Positions 45,028 through 54,216 of a stretch of DNA of 64,000 bases are shown piece after piece. A program made the position numbers and the translations under genes. The first letter of the stretch is position 1. Every line of letters begins with the position of its first letter. Below the pieces are notes generated by a model. That model had not been told where the DNA came from and did no database searches. It saw only the letters and a list, made by a program, of their open reading frames with translations. Source of the stretch: Salinilacustrithrix flava (GTDB lineage Bacteria; Actinomycetota; Acidimicrobiia; Acidimicrobiales; Salinilacustritrichaceae); the NCBI RefSeq assembly GCF_041228405.1, contig NZ_CP133888.1, positions 3,782,001-3,846,000 of the forward strand, written 5' to 3'.

Positions 45028-46131
45028 CTACTTCAGGAACGACGGGACGTCGAAGTCGTCGTCGCCGTCGTCGCCGAAGAGGTCGTCGTCGTCACCGCCG
45101 AGGACGTCGCCCAGGTCGCCGCCCGAGGACGGCCGCAGCGGGTCGCGCTGGCCCGAGCTGCGGGGCGCCGGCGCCTCGCCGTCGAAGCGGTCGAAGCCGG
45201 CGGCGATGACGGTGACGCGCACCTCGTCGCCCATGTCGTCGTCGACGACGGTGCCGAAGATGATGTTGGCCTCGGGGTGGGCGACGCCGTGGATGACCTC
45301 GGCGGCCTCGTTGACCTCGAACAGGCCCAGGTCGCTGCCACCGGAGATGGTGAGCAGGATGCCCCGGGCACCTTCGATCGAGGCCTCCAGCAGCGGGGAG
45401 GAGATGGCGTTGCGAGCGGCCTGCAGCGCCCGGCCCTCGCCGGAGGCGTAGCCGATGCCCATGAGCGCCGAACCGGCGTTGGACATGATCATCTTCACGT
45501 CGGCGAAGTCGGTGTTGATCAGGCCCGGCGTGGTGATGAGGTCGGTGATGCCCTGGACGCCCTGGAGCAGGACCTCGTCGGCCATCTTGAAGGCGTTCAG
45601 CATCGAGGTCTTCTCGTTCGACACGGTGATGAGCCGGTCGTTCGGGATGACGATGAGCGTGTCGACCTTCTCCTTCAGGCGCTGGATGCCCTGCTCGGCC
45701 TGGACCGAGCGGCGACGGCCCTCGAAGGCGAAGGGGCGGGTGACCACGCCGATGGTGAGGCTGCCGAGGCTCTTGGCGACCTCGGCGATGACCGCGGCGC
45801 CGCCGGTGCCGGTGCCGCCGCCCTCGCCCGCGGTGATGAAGACCATGTCGGCGCCCTTGAGCACCTCCTCGATCTCCTCGCGGTGCTCCTCGGCGGCCTG
45901 CTTGCCGACCTCGGGGTCCGACCCGGCGCCGAGGCCACGGGTGAGCTCACGACCGATGTCGAGCTTCACGTCGGCGTCGGACATCAGCAGGGCCTGGGCG
46001 TCGGTGTTCACCGCGATGAACTCCACGCCCTTCAGGCCGGCGTCGATCATGCGGTTGACCGCGTTCACGCCACCGCCGCCGATGCCGACCACCTTGATGA
46101 CGGCCAGGTAGTTCTGCGGGTTCGCAGCCAT
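45028..46131 (-). CDS. ftsZ: Cell division GTPase FtsZ
   Basis: The 367-residue tubulin homologue forms the Z ring. The GTP-binding motif GGGTGTG is in AGEGGGTGTGGAA, and NTDAQALL and the T7-loop NADFAD-like NTDFAD are present. The C-terminal acidic linker is short and ends in DFDVPSFLK, the conserved peptide that binds SepF and other partners. ATG 46131 has a GGAGGAAA ribosome site (46140-46147). Confidence 0.98.
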   Translation of the reverse strand: MAANPQNYLAVIKVVGIGGGGVNAVNRMIDAGLKGVEFIAVNTDAQALLMSDADVKLDIGRELTRGLGAGSDPEVGKQAAEEHREEIEEVLKGADMVFITAGEGGGTGTGGAAVIAEVAKSLGSLTIGVVTRPFAFEGRRRSVQAEQGIQRLKEKVDTLIVIPNDRLITVSNEKTSMLNAFKMADEVLLQGVQGITDLITTPGLINTDFADVKMIMSNAGSALMGIGYASGEGRALQAARNAISSPLLEASIEGARGILLTISGGSDLGLFEVNEAAEVIHGVAHPEANIIFGTVVDDDMGDEVRVTVIAAGFDRFDGEAPAPRSSGQRDPLRPSSGGDLGDVLGGDDDDLFGDDGDDDFDVPSFLK

Positions 46132-46250
46132 GAGTCGTGTTTCCTCCAGGGTCAGCCGCTCGGTCTCGGTTGGGACGACCGCTCGGTTCAGGGTACGCGA
46201 GGTCGCGGTCCCGGTCGGGTGATGGTGCCGCAGCCGACAGGCGCGGCGGA

Positions 46251-46272
46251 CCGGGCGGCACGGACCGCCCGG
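46251..46272. other. Inverted repeat in the ftsQ-ftsZ gap
   Basis: Arms 46251-46258 and 46265-46272 form an 8-bp G/C stem with a 6-base loop in the 225-bp gap between ftsQ and ftsZ. This is the largest gap in the division operon. It could attenuate ftsQ transcription or mark a separate ftsZ promoter region. Repeated GAGGTC units follow (about 46282-46300). Confidence 0.35.
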
Positions 46273-46356
46273 GGTGAAGTTCGAGTCGAGGTCGAGGTCG
46301 GCTCACCCTCGATGTCAGGTGTGGGTCGAGAGCGTACGAGGGTGGCCGGGGAGCGG

Positions 46357-47181
46357 TCAACCGTCACCGAGGCACCCCGCGTCCCGGGTCAGCACCGGAT
46401 GGGACGGCACCGAGAGGTCGATCGTGGCCAGGCAGGCCCGGTCGACCCGGGCGTGCACGGTGCGGAACGCCTCCACCTTGGCGTCGAGGTCGGAGGTGTC
46501 GCCGAGCTCGACGACCCCGCCCTCCACCAGCTGCAGCCGCAGGTCGGGCTCGAGGTGGACGGCGGCCACGGCGCCGGCGGGGTTGACCCGCAGCCGGCCG
46601 GCGAGCCCGACGGCAGCGAGGAGGTCGGCGTCGATGGTGGCGCCGGGCGCCGGCGGCTGCTCGGCGGCCACGACCTGCACGAAGCCACCCGGGGCGGACG
46701 GCGCCAGCTCCAGGACCCGGCCGTCCACGTCGACGAGCACGGCTGCGCCGCCACCCGACACGACCGCCACGGGCTCGCGCTCGCGGACGGTGATGTCGAC
46801 GCGTCCGGGCAGGTCACGGGTGACCTCGGCCGCCGCGACCCAGGGCAGGGCCTCGATCCGCTCGGTGGCCGCGCCGAGGTCGGCCAGCAGCAGCGGGGCG
46901 CCCTGGTCGATGCCGGCCTCGGATCGGATCGTGGCCGGGTCGAGCCGCGTCGCGCCGGCCACGACGACCTCGTCGACGTCGAGCACCGGGCTGCGCAGGA
47001 CGATGACCGCGGCCAGGGCGAGGGCGGCGACGGCGACGAGCAGGAGCAGCCGCTTGAGGCGCTTGCGCCCGGCGTCCTTGCGGACCGCGATGCGCCGGGC
47101 CCGGAAGCGCGGGTCCACGCCGGCGGCGAGGGGCGGCGCGACCGGTCCGGCCTCGCGGTCGAGCACCCGCGGGCCGCTCAC
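46357..47181 (-). CDS. ftsQ: Cell division protein FtsQ
   Basis: The 274-residue protein has a basic cytosolic start, one membrane helix (LLLLVAVAALALAAVIVL), and a POTRA domain beginning SPVLDVDEVVVAGATRLD. The FtsQ/DivIB domain follows, with LPWVAAAEVTRDLPGRVDITVRERE given here in its core. It links FtsW/FtsI with FtsL in the divisome. GTG 47181 overlaps the murB stop (GTGA). Confidence 0.95.
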   Translation of the reverse strand: MSGPRVLDREAGPVAPPLAAGVDPRFRARRIAVRKDAGRKRLKRLLLLVAVAALALAAVIVLRSPVLDVDEVVVAGATRLDPATIRSEAGIDQGAPLLLADLGAATERIEALPWVAAAEVTRDLPGRVDITVREREPVAVVSGGGAAVLVDVDGRVLELAPSAPGGFVQVVAAEQPPAPGATIDADLLAAVGLAGRLRVNPAGAVAAVHLEPDLRLQLVEGGVVELGDTSDLDAKVEAFRTVHARVDRACLATIDLSVPSHPVLTRDAGCLGDG

Positions 47182-48101
47182 CAGGTGACCTCGGCCTCGT
47201 CGAACCCGACGAGGCGGGTCTCGGGGTGCAACCGGACGCCGGTGGCGGCCTCGACGGCGTCGCGCACCGCCACCATCACGGCGAAGACGTCGTCGGCGCG
47301 CCCGCCGGCGTCGGCCTGGATGAAGTTGGCGTGCTTGGGCGAGACCTCGGCGGTGCCACGTCGCAGCCCCTTGCCACCGGCCGCGTCGATGAGGCGCCCG
47401 GCGCTGTCCCCGTCGGGGTTGGTGAACACCGAGCCGGCGTTCTGGCCGCCGGGCTGGTTGGCCCGCCGCCAGCGGACGATCTCGGAGATCGTGTCCGAGC
47501 CGGTGCCGGCCTCGTCCACGGCGAGGCCGAGCGTGGCGCGCAGGACCACCTGGTCCGGGGTGATCGCGGAGCGCCGGTAGCCGAGCTCGAGGGCGGACGC
47601 GGGCACGGTCGCATCCTCCCCCGTGCGGCAGTCGAAGACGCGGACCCCCAGCAGGCTGGCCGCCATGTCCGACCCGTGGCCGCCGGCGTTCATCCGGACC
47701 GCCCCACCGATGGATCCGGGCACGCCGACGGCCCACTCGAAGCCGGTGAGCCCGGCCTTCACGCTCTGGCGGGCGACGACGGGCAGCAGGGCGGCGCCGC
47801 CGGCGCTGACCTCGGTGCCGTCCACCTCGACCGTGGCGTAGGCATCGCCGAGGCGGATGGCCAGGCCGGGGAACCCGGCGTCGGACACGAGCATGTTCGA
47901 GCCGTTGCCCACGACCAGGACCTCGACGCCGCTGGCCGCCACGGCGGCACCCACGGCCGCGAGCACGTCGTCGTCGGTGACCTCCACGAACAGGGCCGCG
48001 GGCCCGCCGACCTTGTAGGTGGTGAAGGGCCCGAGCGGCACCATCGGCTGGGCCAGGTCGCCCAGCACCTCGCGGGCGGTGGTGAGCGGATCCGGGCTCA
48101 C
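47178..48101 (-). CDS. murB: UDP-N-acetylenolpyruvoylglucosamine reductase (MurB)
   Basis: The 307-residue FAD enzyme reduces UDP-GlcNAc-enolpyruvate to UDP-MurNAc. Features are the FAD motif VVGNGSNMLVSD, WAVGVPGSIGGAVRMNAGGHG, YRRSAI, and the catalytic Ser in NAGSVFTNP with the final Glu in LHPETRLVG. This is a type I MurB. GTG 48101 overlaps murC (GTGA). Confidence 0.96.
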   Translation of the reverse strand: MSPDPLTTAREVLGDLAQPMVPLGPFTTYKVGGPAALFVEVTDDDVLAAVGAAVAASGVEVLVVGNGSNMLVSDAGFPGLAIRLGDAYATVEVDGTEVSAGGAALLPVVARQSVKAGLTGFEWAVGVPGSIGGAVRMNAGGHGSDMAASLLGVRVFDCRTGEDATVPASALELGYRRSAITPDQVVLRATLGLAVDEAGTGSDTISEIVRWRRANQPGGQNAGSVFTNPDGDSAGRLIDAAGGKGLRRGTAEVSPKHANFIQADAGGRADDVFAVMVAVRDAVEAATGVRLHPETRLVGFDEAEVTW

Positions 48102-49504
48102 GAGGCGCTCCCCTGCAGCGCGGCCAGCACGCGATCGGGGACGTCGGTGAGGTCGCCGGCGTTGAGGGTGAGGCACAGGTCGCCGGGGCGCAGCACGTCG
48201 AGGAGCCACGCCTCGGTCGCGCCGAGGTCGGGCAGGAAGGCGACGTCCGCGTCGGGGTGGGCGGCCACGACGGCATCGCGCACGAGGGCACCGCTGACCC
48301 CCTCGATCGGCGCCTCGCCGGCGGAGTACAGCTCGGTGACGCCGAGGACGTCTGCGTCAGCGAACGCGTCGGCGAAGGTGTGGGCCAGGTCCCGGGTGCG
48401 GGTGTAGCGGTGGGGCTGGAAGACGCAGACGACCCGGTCGAAGGGGCCGGTGCGGGCGGCGGCCAGGGCGGCGGCGACCTCGGTGGGCAGGTGGTCGTAG
48501 GAGTCCACGAAGGTGACGCCGCCGGCGACCCCCCGCTGCTCGAACCGGCGAGCGACCCCGGCGAAGGCGCGCAGGGCCCGGGCGCCGTCGGCGAGCGGCA
48601 CGCCCCGGACGAGGCAGGCCCCGAGCGCGCCCGCCGCGTTGCGGGCGTTGTGCGACCCCGGTGCCGTCGGGACCTCGACCTCGACCGCCTCGTCGCCGTG
48701 GTGCAGCGTGAAGCGCACGCCGATCCCGGCGGGACCGATGTCGGTGATCCGCAGGTCGGCCGCCGGGTCGGTGCCGTAGGTGAGCGAGCGCCCCGCCACC
48801 GGGGCGAGCGCGGCGGCGCCGGGGTCGTCGAGGCAGAGCACGGCCGTGCCGTCGAGCCCACCGACGAGGGAGCGGAAGCCCTCGACCAGCGCGTCCTCGG
48901 TCCCCCAGTACGAGAGGTGGTCGGCCTCGACGTTGGTGACGAGCGCGTCGGTCGCCCCGACCCGCAGGAAGGTGCCGTCGGACTCGTCGGCCTCGACCAC
49001 GAAGCCGGGCCCGGTGCGCCAGTCGGCGTTGCGGCCCAGGCCCGTGATGCGGGTGCCCGCGAGGTAGCCCGCACCGTCTCCCACGCCGTCGAGGATGGTC
49101 GCGACCATGCCGGTCGTCGTGGACTTGCCGTGGGTGCCGGCCACGGCGAGCACGTCGCGCTCGGCGCAGATGGACGCGAGCGCGTCGCTGCGGTGGAGCA
49201 CCGGCACCGACGCCTCCCCCGCCGCCACCACGTCGGGGTGGTCCTGCGGCGTGGCCGTGGACGTGACGACCGCATCGACCGCTGCGTCGGCGGCGAGGCC
49301 GCTGGGCCCGACGGTGACGTCCACGCCGAGGTCCCGCAGGGGGGCCAGGAACGGCGTGTCCTTGTCGTCCACGCCCGAGATGGCGTGACCCATCTGGGCC
49401 AGGACGGTGGCGATGGCGCTCATGCCGGCCCCGCCCACGTTGACCACGTGGATCCGGCGGGGGGTGCTGAGGTCGATCGCCTGGTGGGGGCGGTCAGCGG
49501 GCAC
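48098..49504 (-). CDS. murC: UDP-N-acetylmuramate-L-alanine ligase (MurC)
   Basis: The 468-residue Mur ligase adds L-alanine to UDP-MurNAc. The UDP-binding loop is VGGAGMSAIA, the ATP P-loop AGTHGKSTTTG, and EADESDG and ADHLSYWG follow as expected for MurC. GTG 49504 overlaps the end of murG by 11 bp. Confidence 0.96.
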   Translation of the reverse strand: MPADRPHQAIDLSTPRRIHVVNVGGAGMSAIATVLAQMGHAISGVDDKDTPFLAPLRDLGVDVTVGPSGLAADAAVDAVVTSTATPQDHPDVVAAGEASVPVLHRSDALASICAERDVLAVAGTHGKSTTTGMVATILDGVGDGAGYLAGTRITGLGRNADWRTGPGFVVEADESDGTFLRVGATDALVTNVEADHLSYWGTEDALVEGFRSLVGGLDGTAVLCLDDPGAAALAPVAGRSLTYGTDPAADLRITDIGPAGIGVRFTLHHGDEAVEVEVPTAPGSHNARNAAGALGACLVRGVPLADGARALRAFAGVARRFEQRGVAGGVTFVDSYDHLPTEVAAALAAARTGPFDRVVCVFQPHRYTRTRDLAHTFADAFADADVLGVTELYSAGEAPIEGVSGALVRDAVVAAHPDADVAFLPDLGATEAWLLDVLRPGDLCLTLNAGDLTDVPDRVLAALQGSAS

Positions 49505-50564
49505 GGGCGTGCTCCTCGACCAGGGCAGCGACGCGGTCCGCAGCGTCGGGCGTGGCCAGCGACGACACCTGGTCCGACATGGCGCTCAGGCGGTCGGGGT
49601 CGGCGAGGAGCGCGTCGACCTCGGCGACCAGCCGGTCGCCGTCGAGCTCGTCGTCGCGCACGACCACGGCGCCGCCGGTGGCCGCGACGCGCTCGGCGTT
49701 GGCGACCTGCTGGCCGCCGGTGGTGACGAGCGAGGGGACGATGACGGCGGGGCGCCCGGTGGCGGCCAGCTCGAACAGCGTGCCCGATCCGCCCCGACAG
49801 ACGACGAGGTCGGCGCGTGCCAGCTGGGCGGGCATGTCGTCCTCGTACTCCACGGCCTCGTACACGAGCGCACCGGTGTCGGCGGGCCGGTCGAGCGTGG
49901 GCCAGTCCCGCCGTCCGATCACGTGGTGCACGGCGAGGTCGCTGCGGTCGTGCCAGCGCTCGACGGCGGCGAGGGTGGCGCGGTTGATCGAGAGCGCCCC
50001 GAGGGACCCACCGAACACGAGCAGCTGAGCCCGACCGTCGGGGCGGTCCCGGTGCTCGGCGTCGAACAGCTCGGCCCGCACCGGGTTGCCGACGACCTCG
50101 GCCCGGGGCAGGTCCGTGTCGGGGAAGGAGGTCGCGCTGCGGGCCGCGAAGCGGGCGAGCAGGCGGTTGGCGGCGCCCGGCACCGCGTTCTGCTCGTGCA
50201 CGATGATCGGCACCCGCCAGAGCACGGCGGCCACCCCGGCCGCGACGCTGGCGTAGCCGCCGACGGCGACGACGGCCGCAGGACGGTGGCGCCGGACGAG
50301 GCTGATGGCCGCCAGCACGGCCCGGATCAGGCCGACCACGGCGCCGGCGTTGGCCCGCAGGGCCGCGGGAGACACGCTGCGGGCGATGCCGCGACCGGGC
50401 AGCAGGGTCTGCTCGAAGCCGGCTTCGGGCACCAGGCGCGCCTCGATGCCGCGCTCGGAGCCGACGAGGTGCACGTCGTGGCCGCGCTGGCGCAGAGCGG
50501 TGGCGATGGCGAGGGCGGGCAGGACGTGGCCGGCGGTTCCGCCGCCGGTGACGAAGATCTTCAC
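49494..50564 (-). CDS. murG: Lipid II synthase MurG (GlcNAc transferase)
   Basis: The 356-residue GT28 transferase adds GlcNAc to lipid I. The N-terminal glycine loop TGGGTAGHVLPALA, VHEQNAVPGAANRLL, GGSLGALSIN and the C-terminal ADLVVCRGGSGTLFELAA are characteristic. The start is GTG 50564, 9 bp after the ftsW stop. Confidence 0.96.
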   Translation of the reverse strand: MKIFVTGGGTAGHVLPALAIATALRQRGHDVHLVGSERGIEARLVPEAGFEQTLLPGRGIARSVSPAALRANAGAVVGLIRAVLAAISLVRRHRPAAVVAVGGYASVAAGVAAVLWRVPIIVHEQNAVPGAANRLLARFAARSATSFPDTDLPRAEVVGNPVRAELFDAEHRDRPDGRAQLLVFGGSLGALSINRATLAAVERWHDRSDLAVHHVIGRRDWPTLDRPADTGALVYEAVEYEDDMPAQLARADLVVCRGGSGTLFELAATGRPAVIVPSLVTTGGQQVANAERVAATGGAVVVRDDELDGDRLVAEVDALLADPDRLSAMSDQVSSLATPDAADRVAALVEEHARAR

Positions 50565-50573
50565 CGGCGCTCC

Positions 50574-51836
50574 CTACCCGCGGGCGGCGGCGTTGCGCGC
50601 CCGGCGGGCGGCGATGCGGGCCCGCACGGGGTTGTCCGGCTCCTCGCCCTGGAACGCCACGTTCACGAGCACGCCGGCCGCGAGCATGGTGGCCACCAGC
50701 GACGAGCCGCCGAAGGAGACGAAGGGCAGGGGCACGCCCGTGATGGGCAGGAGGCTGAGCACGGCGGCCACGTTGACGAAGCCCTGGACCGCGAACCAGG
50801 TGGTGACGCCGACGGCCAGCATGGCCCCGAAGGGGTCCGACGCCCGGTGGGCGATGCGCAGGCCGAGGGCGATGAGGCTGGCGAAGAGGGCGACGACGAA
50901 CAGGCAGCCGATGAGGCCGAGCTCCTCGCCGATGATGGCGAACACGAAGTCGGTGTGGGCCTCGGGGAGGAACCCCCACTTCGCCCGGCTGGCCCCGAGG
51001 CCGGTGCCCGAGACGCCGCCCGAGGCGACGCCGATGAGGGACTGGATCGTCTGGTAGCCGGAGTCCCCGGCGTTCTCCCACGGATCGAGGAAGCCGGTGA
51101 CCCGGGCCCGCCGGTAGTCCGCCGACAGCGCGAACGTGGTGCCGAGCACCACCGCGGTGGCGCCGAGCACGCCGAGGATCCGCATGGGCACGCCGGCCCA
51201 GAGCAGCATCCCGCCGACGATCGCGCACAGGATCATCGTGGTGCCGAGGTTGGGCTGCTTCATGAGCAGCACCGCGAACATGCCGAGCACCACGAGGGCG
51301 GGCCGCAGGACCACGCCGAGCTGGTGGACCCGGTGGGCGTTGCGGGCGACGAGGGCGGCGCAGAAGACGATGAGGGCGAACTTCGCCGGCTCGGCCGGCT
51401 GGAGCTGCAGGAAGCCGAGCCCGATCCAGCGCTGGGCGCCGTTCACGCTCATGCCGATGCCGGGGACGAGCACGGCGATCAGCAGGCCGAGGGAGCCGAA
51501 CACGAGCAGCGGCACCATCCGGGCCCAGCGGTGGTAGTCGATCCGGGCGCCGACGAAGAGGGCGACCGAGGCGATGACGAGCCACATGCACTGACGGATG
51601 AACACGGCGAAGGGAGAGCCGATCTCCTCCACGGCCCACACGGAGGACGCGGACAGGATCATCACCGACCCGAGCAGGCTCAGCAGCGCGACCACCACGA
51701 CGAGCGACAGCCCGAGGCGGTGCGACGGCGTGGCACCGGAGGACGGCACCTCGGTGGCGCCCACCTCGGTGCTCCGCGACGGAGGCACGAGTCGCAGGCG
51801 CGGGTGGCGGGCGCGGCGCAGGCCGATCGCGGTCAT
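50574..51836 (-). CDS. ftsW: Septal peptidoglycan polymerase FtsW
   Basis: The 420-residue SEDS protein has about ten membrane helices. It contains NGAQRWIGLGFLQLQPAEPAK, given here in its core, GVASGG, AHTDFVFAIIGEELGL and PLPFVSFGGSSL, the SEDS signature with the conserved Glu/Lys and the catalytic Asp region of loop 4 (HTDF). It works with FtsI. ATG 51836 overlaps murD (ATGA). Confidence 0.95.
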   Translation of the reverse strand: MTAIGLRRARHPRLRLVPPSRSTEVGATEVPSSGATPSHRLGLSLVVVVALLSLLGSVMILSASSVWAVEEIGSPFAVFIRQCMWLVIASVALFVGARIDYHRWARMVPLLVFGSLGLLIAVLVPGIGMSVNGAQRWIGLGFLQLQPAEPAKFALIVFCAALVARNAHRVHQLGVVLRPALVVLGMFAVLLMKQPNLGTTMILCAIVGGMLLWAGVPMRILGVLGATAVVLGTTFALSADYRRARVTGFLDPWENAGDSGYQTIQSLIGVASGGVSGTGLGASRAKWGFLPEAHTDFVFAIIGEELGLIGCLFVVALFASLIALGLRIAHRASDPFGAMLAVGVTTWFAVQGFVNVAAVLSLLPITGVPLPFVSFGGSSLVATMLAAGVLVNVAFQGEEPDNPVRARIAARRARNAAARG

Positions 51837-53185
51837 GGGGTCTCCTCGAGGGCGTGGACGGCAGCGGCGAAGTCGTCGCCGCGAGCGGCGTAGCTGGAGT
51901 ACCAGTCGAACGACGCGCAGGCCGGTGAGAGCAGGACGGCGTCGCCGGGCTGGGCCAGGCGGGCCGCGGTGGCGACCGCCTCGGGCATCGAGCCGGCCAC
52001 CTCGACCGGGCGGAGCCCGTCGAACGCAGCGGTGACCTCGGGGGCGGCTTCGCCGATGGCCACGACGGCGCGGACGTGGTCGACGCCCTCGGCGAGGGTG
52101 CCGAGGTCGAGGCCCTTGTTGCGCCCGCCGGCGATGAGGACGACGGAGTCGAAGCCCCGGACCGCGGCGAGGGTGGCGTGGGGCACGGTGGCCTTGGAGT
52201 CGTCGTAGTAGGTGGTGCCGTCGATGGTGGCGACCGGCGCAACCCGGTGCGGCAGCGGACCGAAGCCGACCAGCACCTGGCGGATGGCATCCGTCGGGCA
52301 GCCGGCCGCCTCGGCGGTGGCGGCGGCGGCGAGGGCGTTGGAGATGTCGTGGTCCAGGGCGCGGGGCAGCTCGGAGGTCGCGACGATGGCCCCACCCGGC
52401 CCCACCAGCTGGCCGTCCGCCAGGTGGTAGTCGGCGGCGGGGTCCGAGATGGACCAGGACACGTGGCGGGCCGGCGCGGCGGCGAGGTGGCGGGCCACGA
52501 CGGGGTCGTCGAGGTTGCCCACGGCGACGTCGGTGCTCGCCTGCGAGGCCCAGATGCGGGCCTTGGCCGCCTCGTAGTCGGCGTGGGTGGCGTGCACGTC
52601 GAGGTGGTCGGGGGCCAGGTTGAGCCAGGTCGCGACCCGGGGGGCCCAGCCGTGCGTGCGCCCGAGGCGGAAGGAGGAGGCCTCGACCACGAACCACGCC
52701 GGGTCCGGGTCGTCGATGGCGGCGACGAGGGGCAGGTCGTTGTTGCCTGCGTCGACGCACGCGATGCCGGCGGCGTCGAGCATCGCCGTGACCATCGTGG
52801 TGACCGTCGTCTTGCCGTTGGTGCCGGTGATGGCCACGATCGGGCGCTCGTCCCACACCGCGGCGAGGTCGAGCTCGGTGACCGACGTGGTGCCGTGCGC
52901 GGCGGCGCTGGCGAACACCGCGTGCTCGTCGGGTAGCCCGGGCGAGGGGACGACCAGCTCGGCATCGGCGACCATGGCATCGAGCGCGGTGCGGTCGGGG
53001 GCGACCAGCAGGGAGACGCCGATGCGGTCGGCGGCGGCCTTCGTCGCGTCGGACGGCGCGTCGTCGGTGACCGTGACGTGGTGACCACGGGCGAGCAGCG
53101 CCGCGGCCACGGCCTGGTTGGTCAGGCCGAAGCCCACCAGCAGCACGCGGTCGGGCACGCCGTCGAGGCGTCGGGGCGGTGCCAT
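51833..53185 (-). CDS. murD: UDP-N-acetylmuramoyl-L-alanine-D-glutamate ligase (MurD)
   Basis: The 450-residue Mur ligase adds D-Glu. The P-loop is ITGTNGKTTVTTM, with VEASSFRLG, NLAPDHLDVH and YYDDSKAT, as in MurD (Ser for the usual Gln in ASSFQL). LLSPACASFD at the end is also typical. ATG 53185 shares one base with the mraY stop (TGATG). Confidence 0.96.
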   Translation of the reverse strand: MAPPRRLDGVPDRVLLVGFGLTNQAVAAALLARGHHVTVTDDAPSDATKAAADRIGVSLLVAPDRTALDAMVADAELVVPSPGLPDEHAVFASAAAHGTTSVTELDLAAVWDERPIVAITGTNGKTTVTTMVTAMLDAAGIACVDAGNNDLPLVAAIDDPDPAWFVVEASSFRLGRTHGWAPRVATWLNLAPDHLDVHATHADYEAAKARIWASQASTDVAVGNLDDPVVARHLAAAPARHVSWSISDPAADYHLADGQLVGPGGAIVATSELPRALDHDISNALAAAATAEAAGCPTDAIRQVLVGFGPLPHRVAPVATIDGTTYYDDSKATVPHATLAAVRGFDSVVLIAGGRNKGLDLGTLAEGVDHVRAVVAIGEAAPEVTAAFDGLRPVEVAGSMPEAVATAARLAQPGDAVLLSPACASFDWYSSYAARGDDFAAAVHALEETP

Positions 53186-54216
53186 CAGTCGAGGCCGCCG
53201 GTGCCGATGTAGTCGGCGTAGAACATGCCGAGCGCGAGCGCGGTGGCGAGGCCGGCCATGATCCAGAAGCGGATGATGACCGTGGTCTCCGGCCAGCCAC
53301 CCAGCTCGAAGTGGTGGTGGATCGGAGCCATCCGGAAGAACCGCTTGCCGGTGAGGCGGAAGCGGGTGACCTGCAGCATCACCGACACGGTCTCGAGCAC
53401 GAACAGGAACCCGATGACCGGGAGCAGCAGCTGGGTGTTGGTCGTCAGCGCCAGGCACGCGAGCGCGGCGCCGATGGCGAGGGCGCCGGTGTCGCCCATG
53501 AAGATGCGGGCCGGGTTGGCGTTCCACCAGAGGAACCCGGTGACGCCTCCGAGCATGGCGGCCGCCACGACGGCGAGGTCGAGGGCGTGCTCCACCTGGT
53601 ACACGTCCGGGTGCCGGAACGCCCAGAAGCCGACGACGATGAAGGTGATGAACGCGAAGATCGACGACCCGGCTGCGAGGCCGTCGAGGCCGTCGGTGAG
53701 GTTGACGGCGTTGGTCGTGCCGGCGAGCAGGAGCATCGCCCAGATGGCCCAGGTCCAGTCGGGGATGTCGAAGCCCGGCGAGTCGAAGCGGGTGAAGGAG
53801 ATCGTGGTGTGCACGTCGGTGAGCATCAGCATCGCGACGACGAAGCCGATGGCGACCACGAGCAGGCCGAGCATCTTGGCCCGGCTCGACAGCCCCAGGT
53901 TCCGCTCCCGCGACACCTTGATCCAGTCGTCGAGGGCACCGACGATGCCGGCCCCGAGGATGGTGGCCATCACGATCAGGCCGGTGCGGGTGAAGACCAG
54001 CCCGGAGCGCACGTGGGCGGCGAGGTAGCCGGCGAGGGCGGCGATGACGAAGGCGACGCCGCCCATCGTCGGCGTGCCCGCCTTGGTGACGTGGCCCTCG
54101 ACGTCTTCGTGGATGGGCTGACCGATCTGGTGGGCCGTCAGCCAGTCGATGAGGTAGCGGGTGCCGACGAGGGACACCATCAGCGACACGCCTGCTGCGA
54201 TGAGGAGGGGGATCAC
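53185..54216 (-). CDS. mraY: Phospho-N-acetylmuramoyl-pentapeptide transferase (MraY)
   Basis: This 343-residue membrane enzyme with about ten helices makes lipid I from UDP-MurNAc-pentapeptide and undecaprenyl phosphate. Conserved regions are KAGTPTMGG, the Mg site LTDGLDGLAAG, GFLWWNANPARIFMGDTGAL in its Asp-containing core, and MAPIHHHFEL. GTG 54216 overlaps the murE stop (GTGA), so murF is not between them. Confidence 0.97.
   Translation of the reverse strand: MIPLLIAAGVSLMVSLVGTRYLIDWLTAHQIGQPIHEDVEGHVTKAGTPTMGGVAFVIAALAGYLAAHVRSGLVFTRTGLIVMATILGAGIVGALDDWIKVSRERNLGLSSRAKMLGLLVVAIGFVVAMLMLTDVHTTISFTRFDSPGFDIPDWTWAIWAMLLLAGTTNAVNLTDGLDGLAAGSSIFAFITFIVVGFWAFRHPDVYQVEHALDLAVVAAAMLGGVTGFLWWNANPARIFMGDTGALAIGAALACLALTTNTQLLLPVIGFLFVLETVSVMLQVTRFRLTGKRFFRMAPIHHHFELGGWPETTVIIRFWIMAGLATALALGMFYADYIGTGGLD

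Noticed and set aside
47182..49275. Giant 972-residue frame running into ftsQ
   Set aside because: It overlaps murB and murC in another frame with Arg/Pro/Thr-rich shadow sequence; ftsQ starts at GTG 47181 in a GTGA junction.
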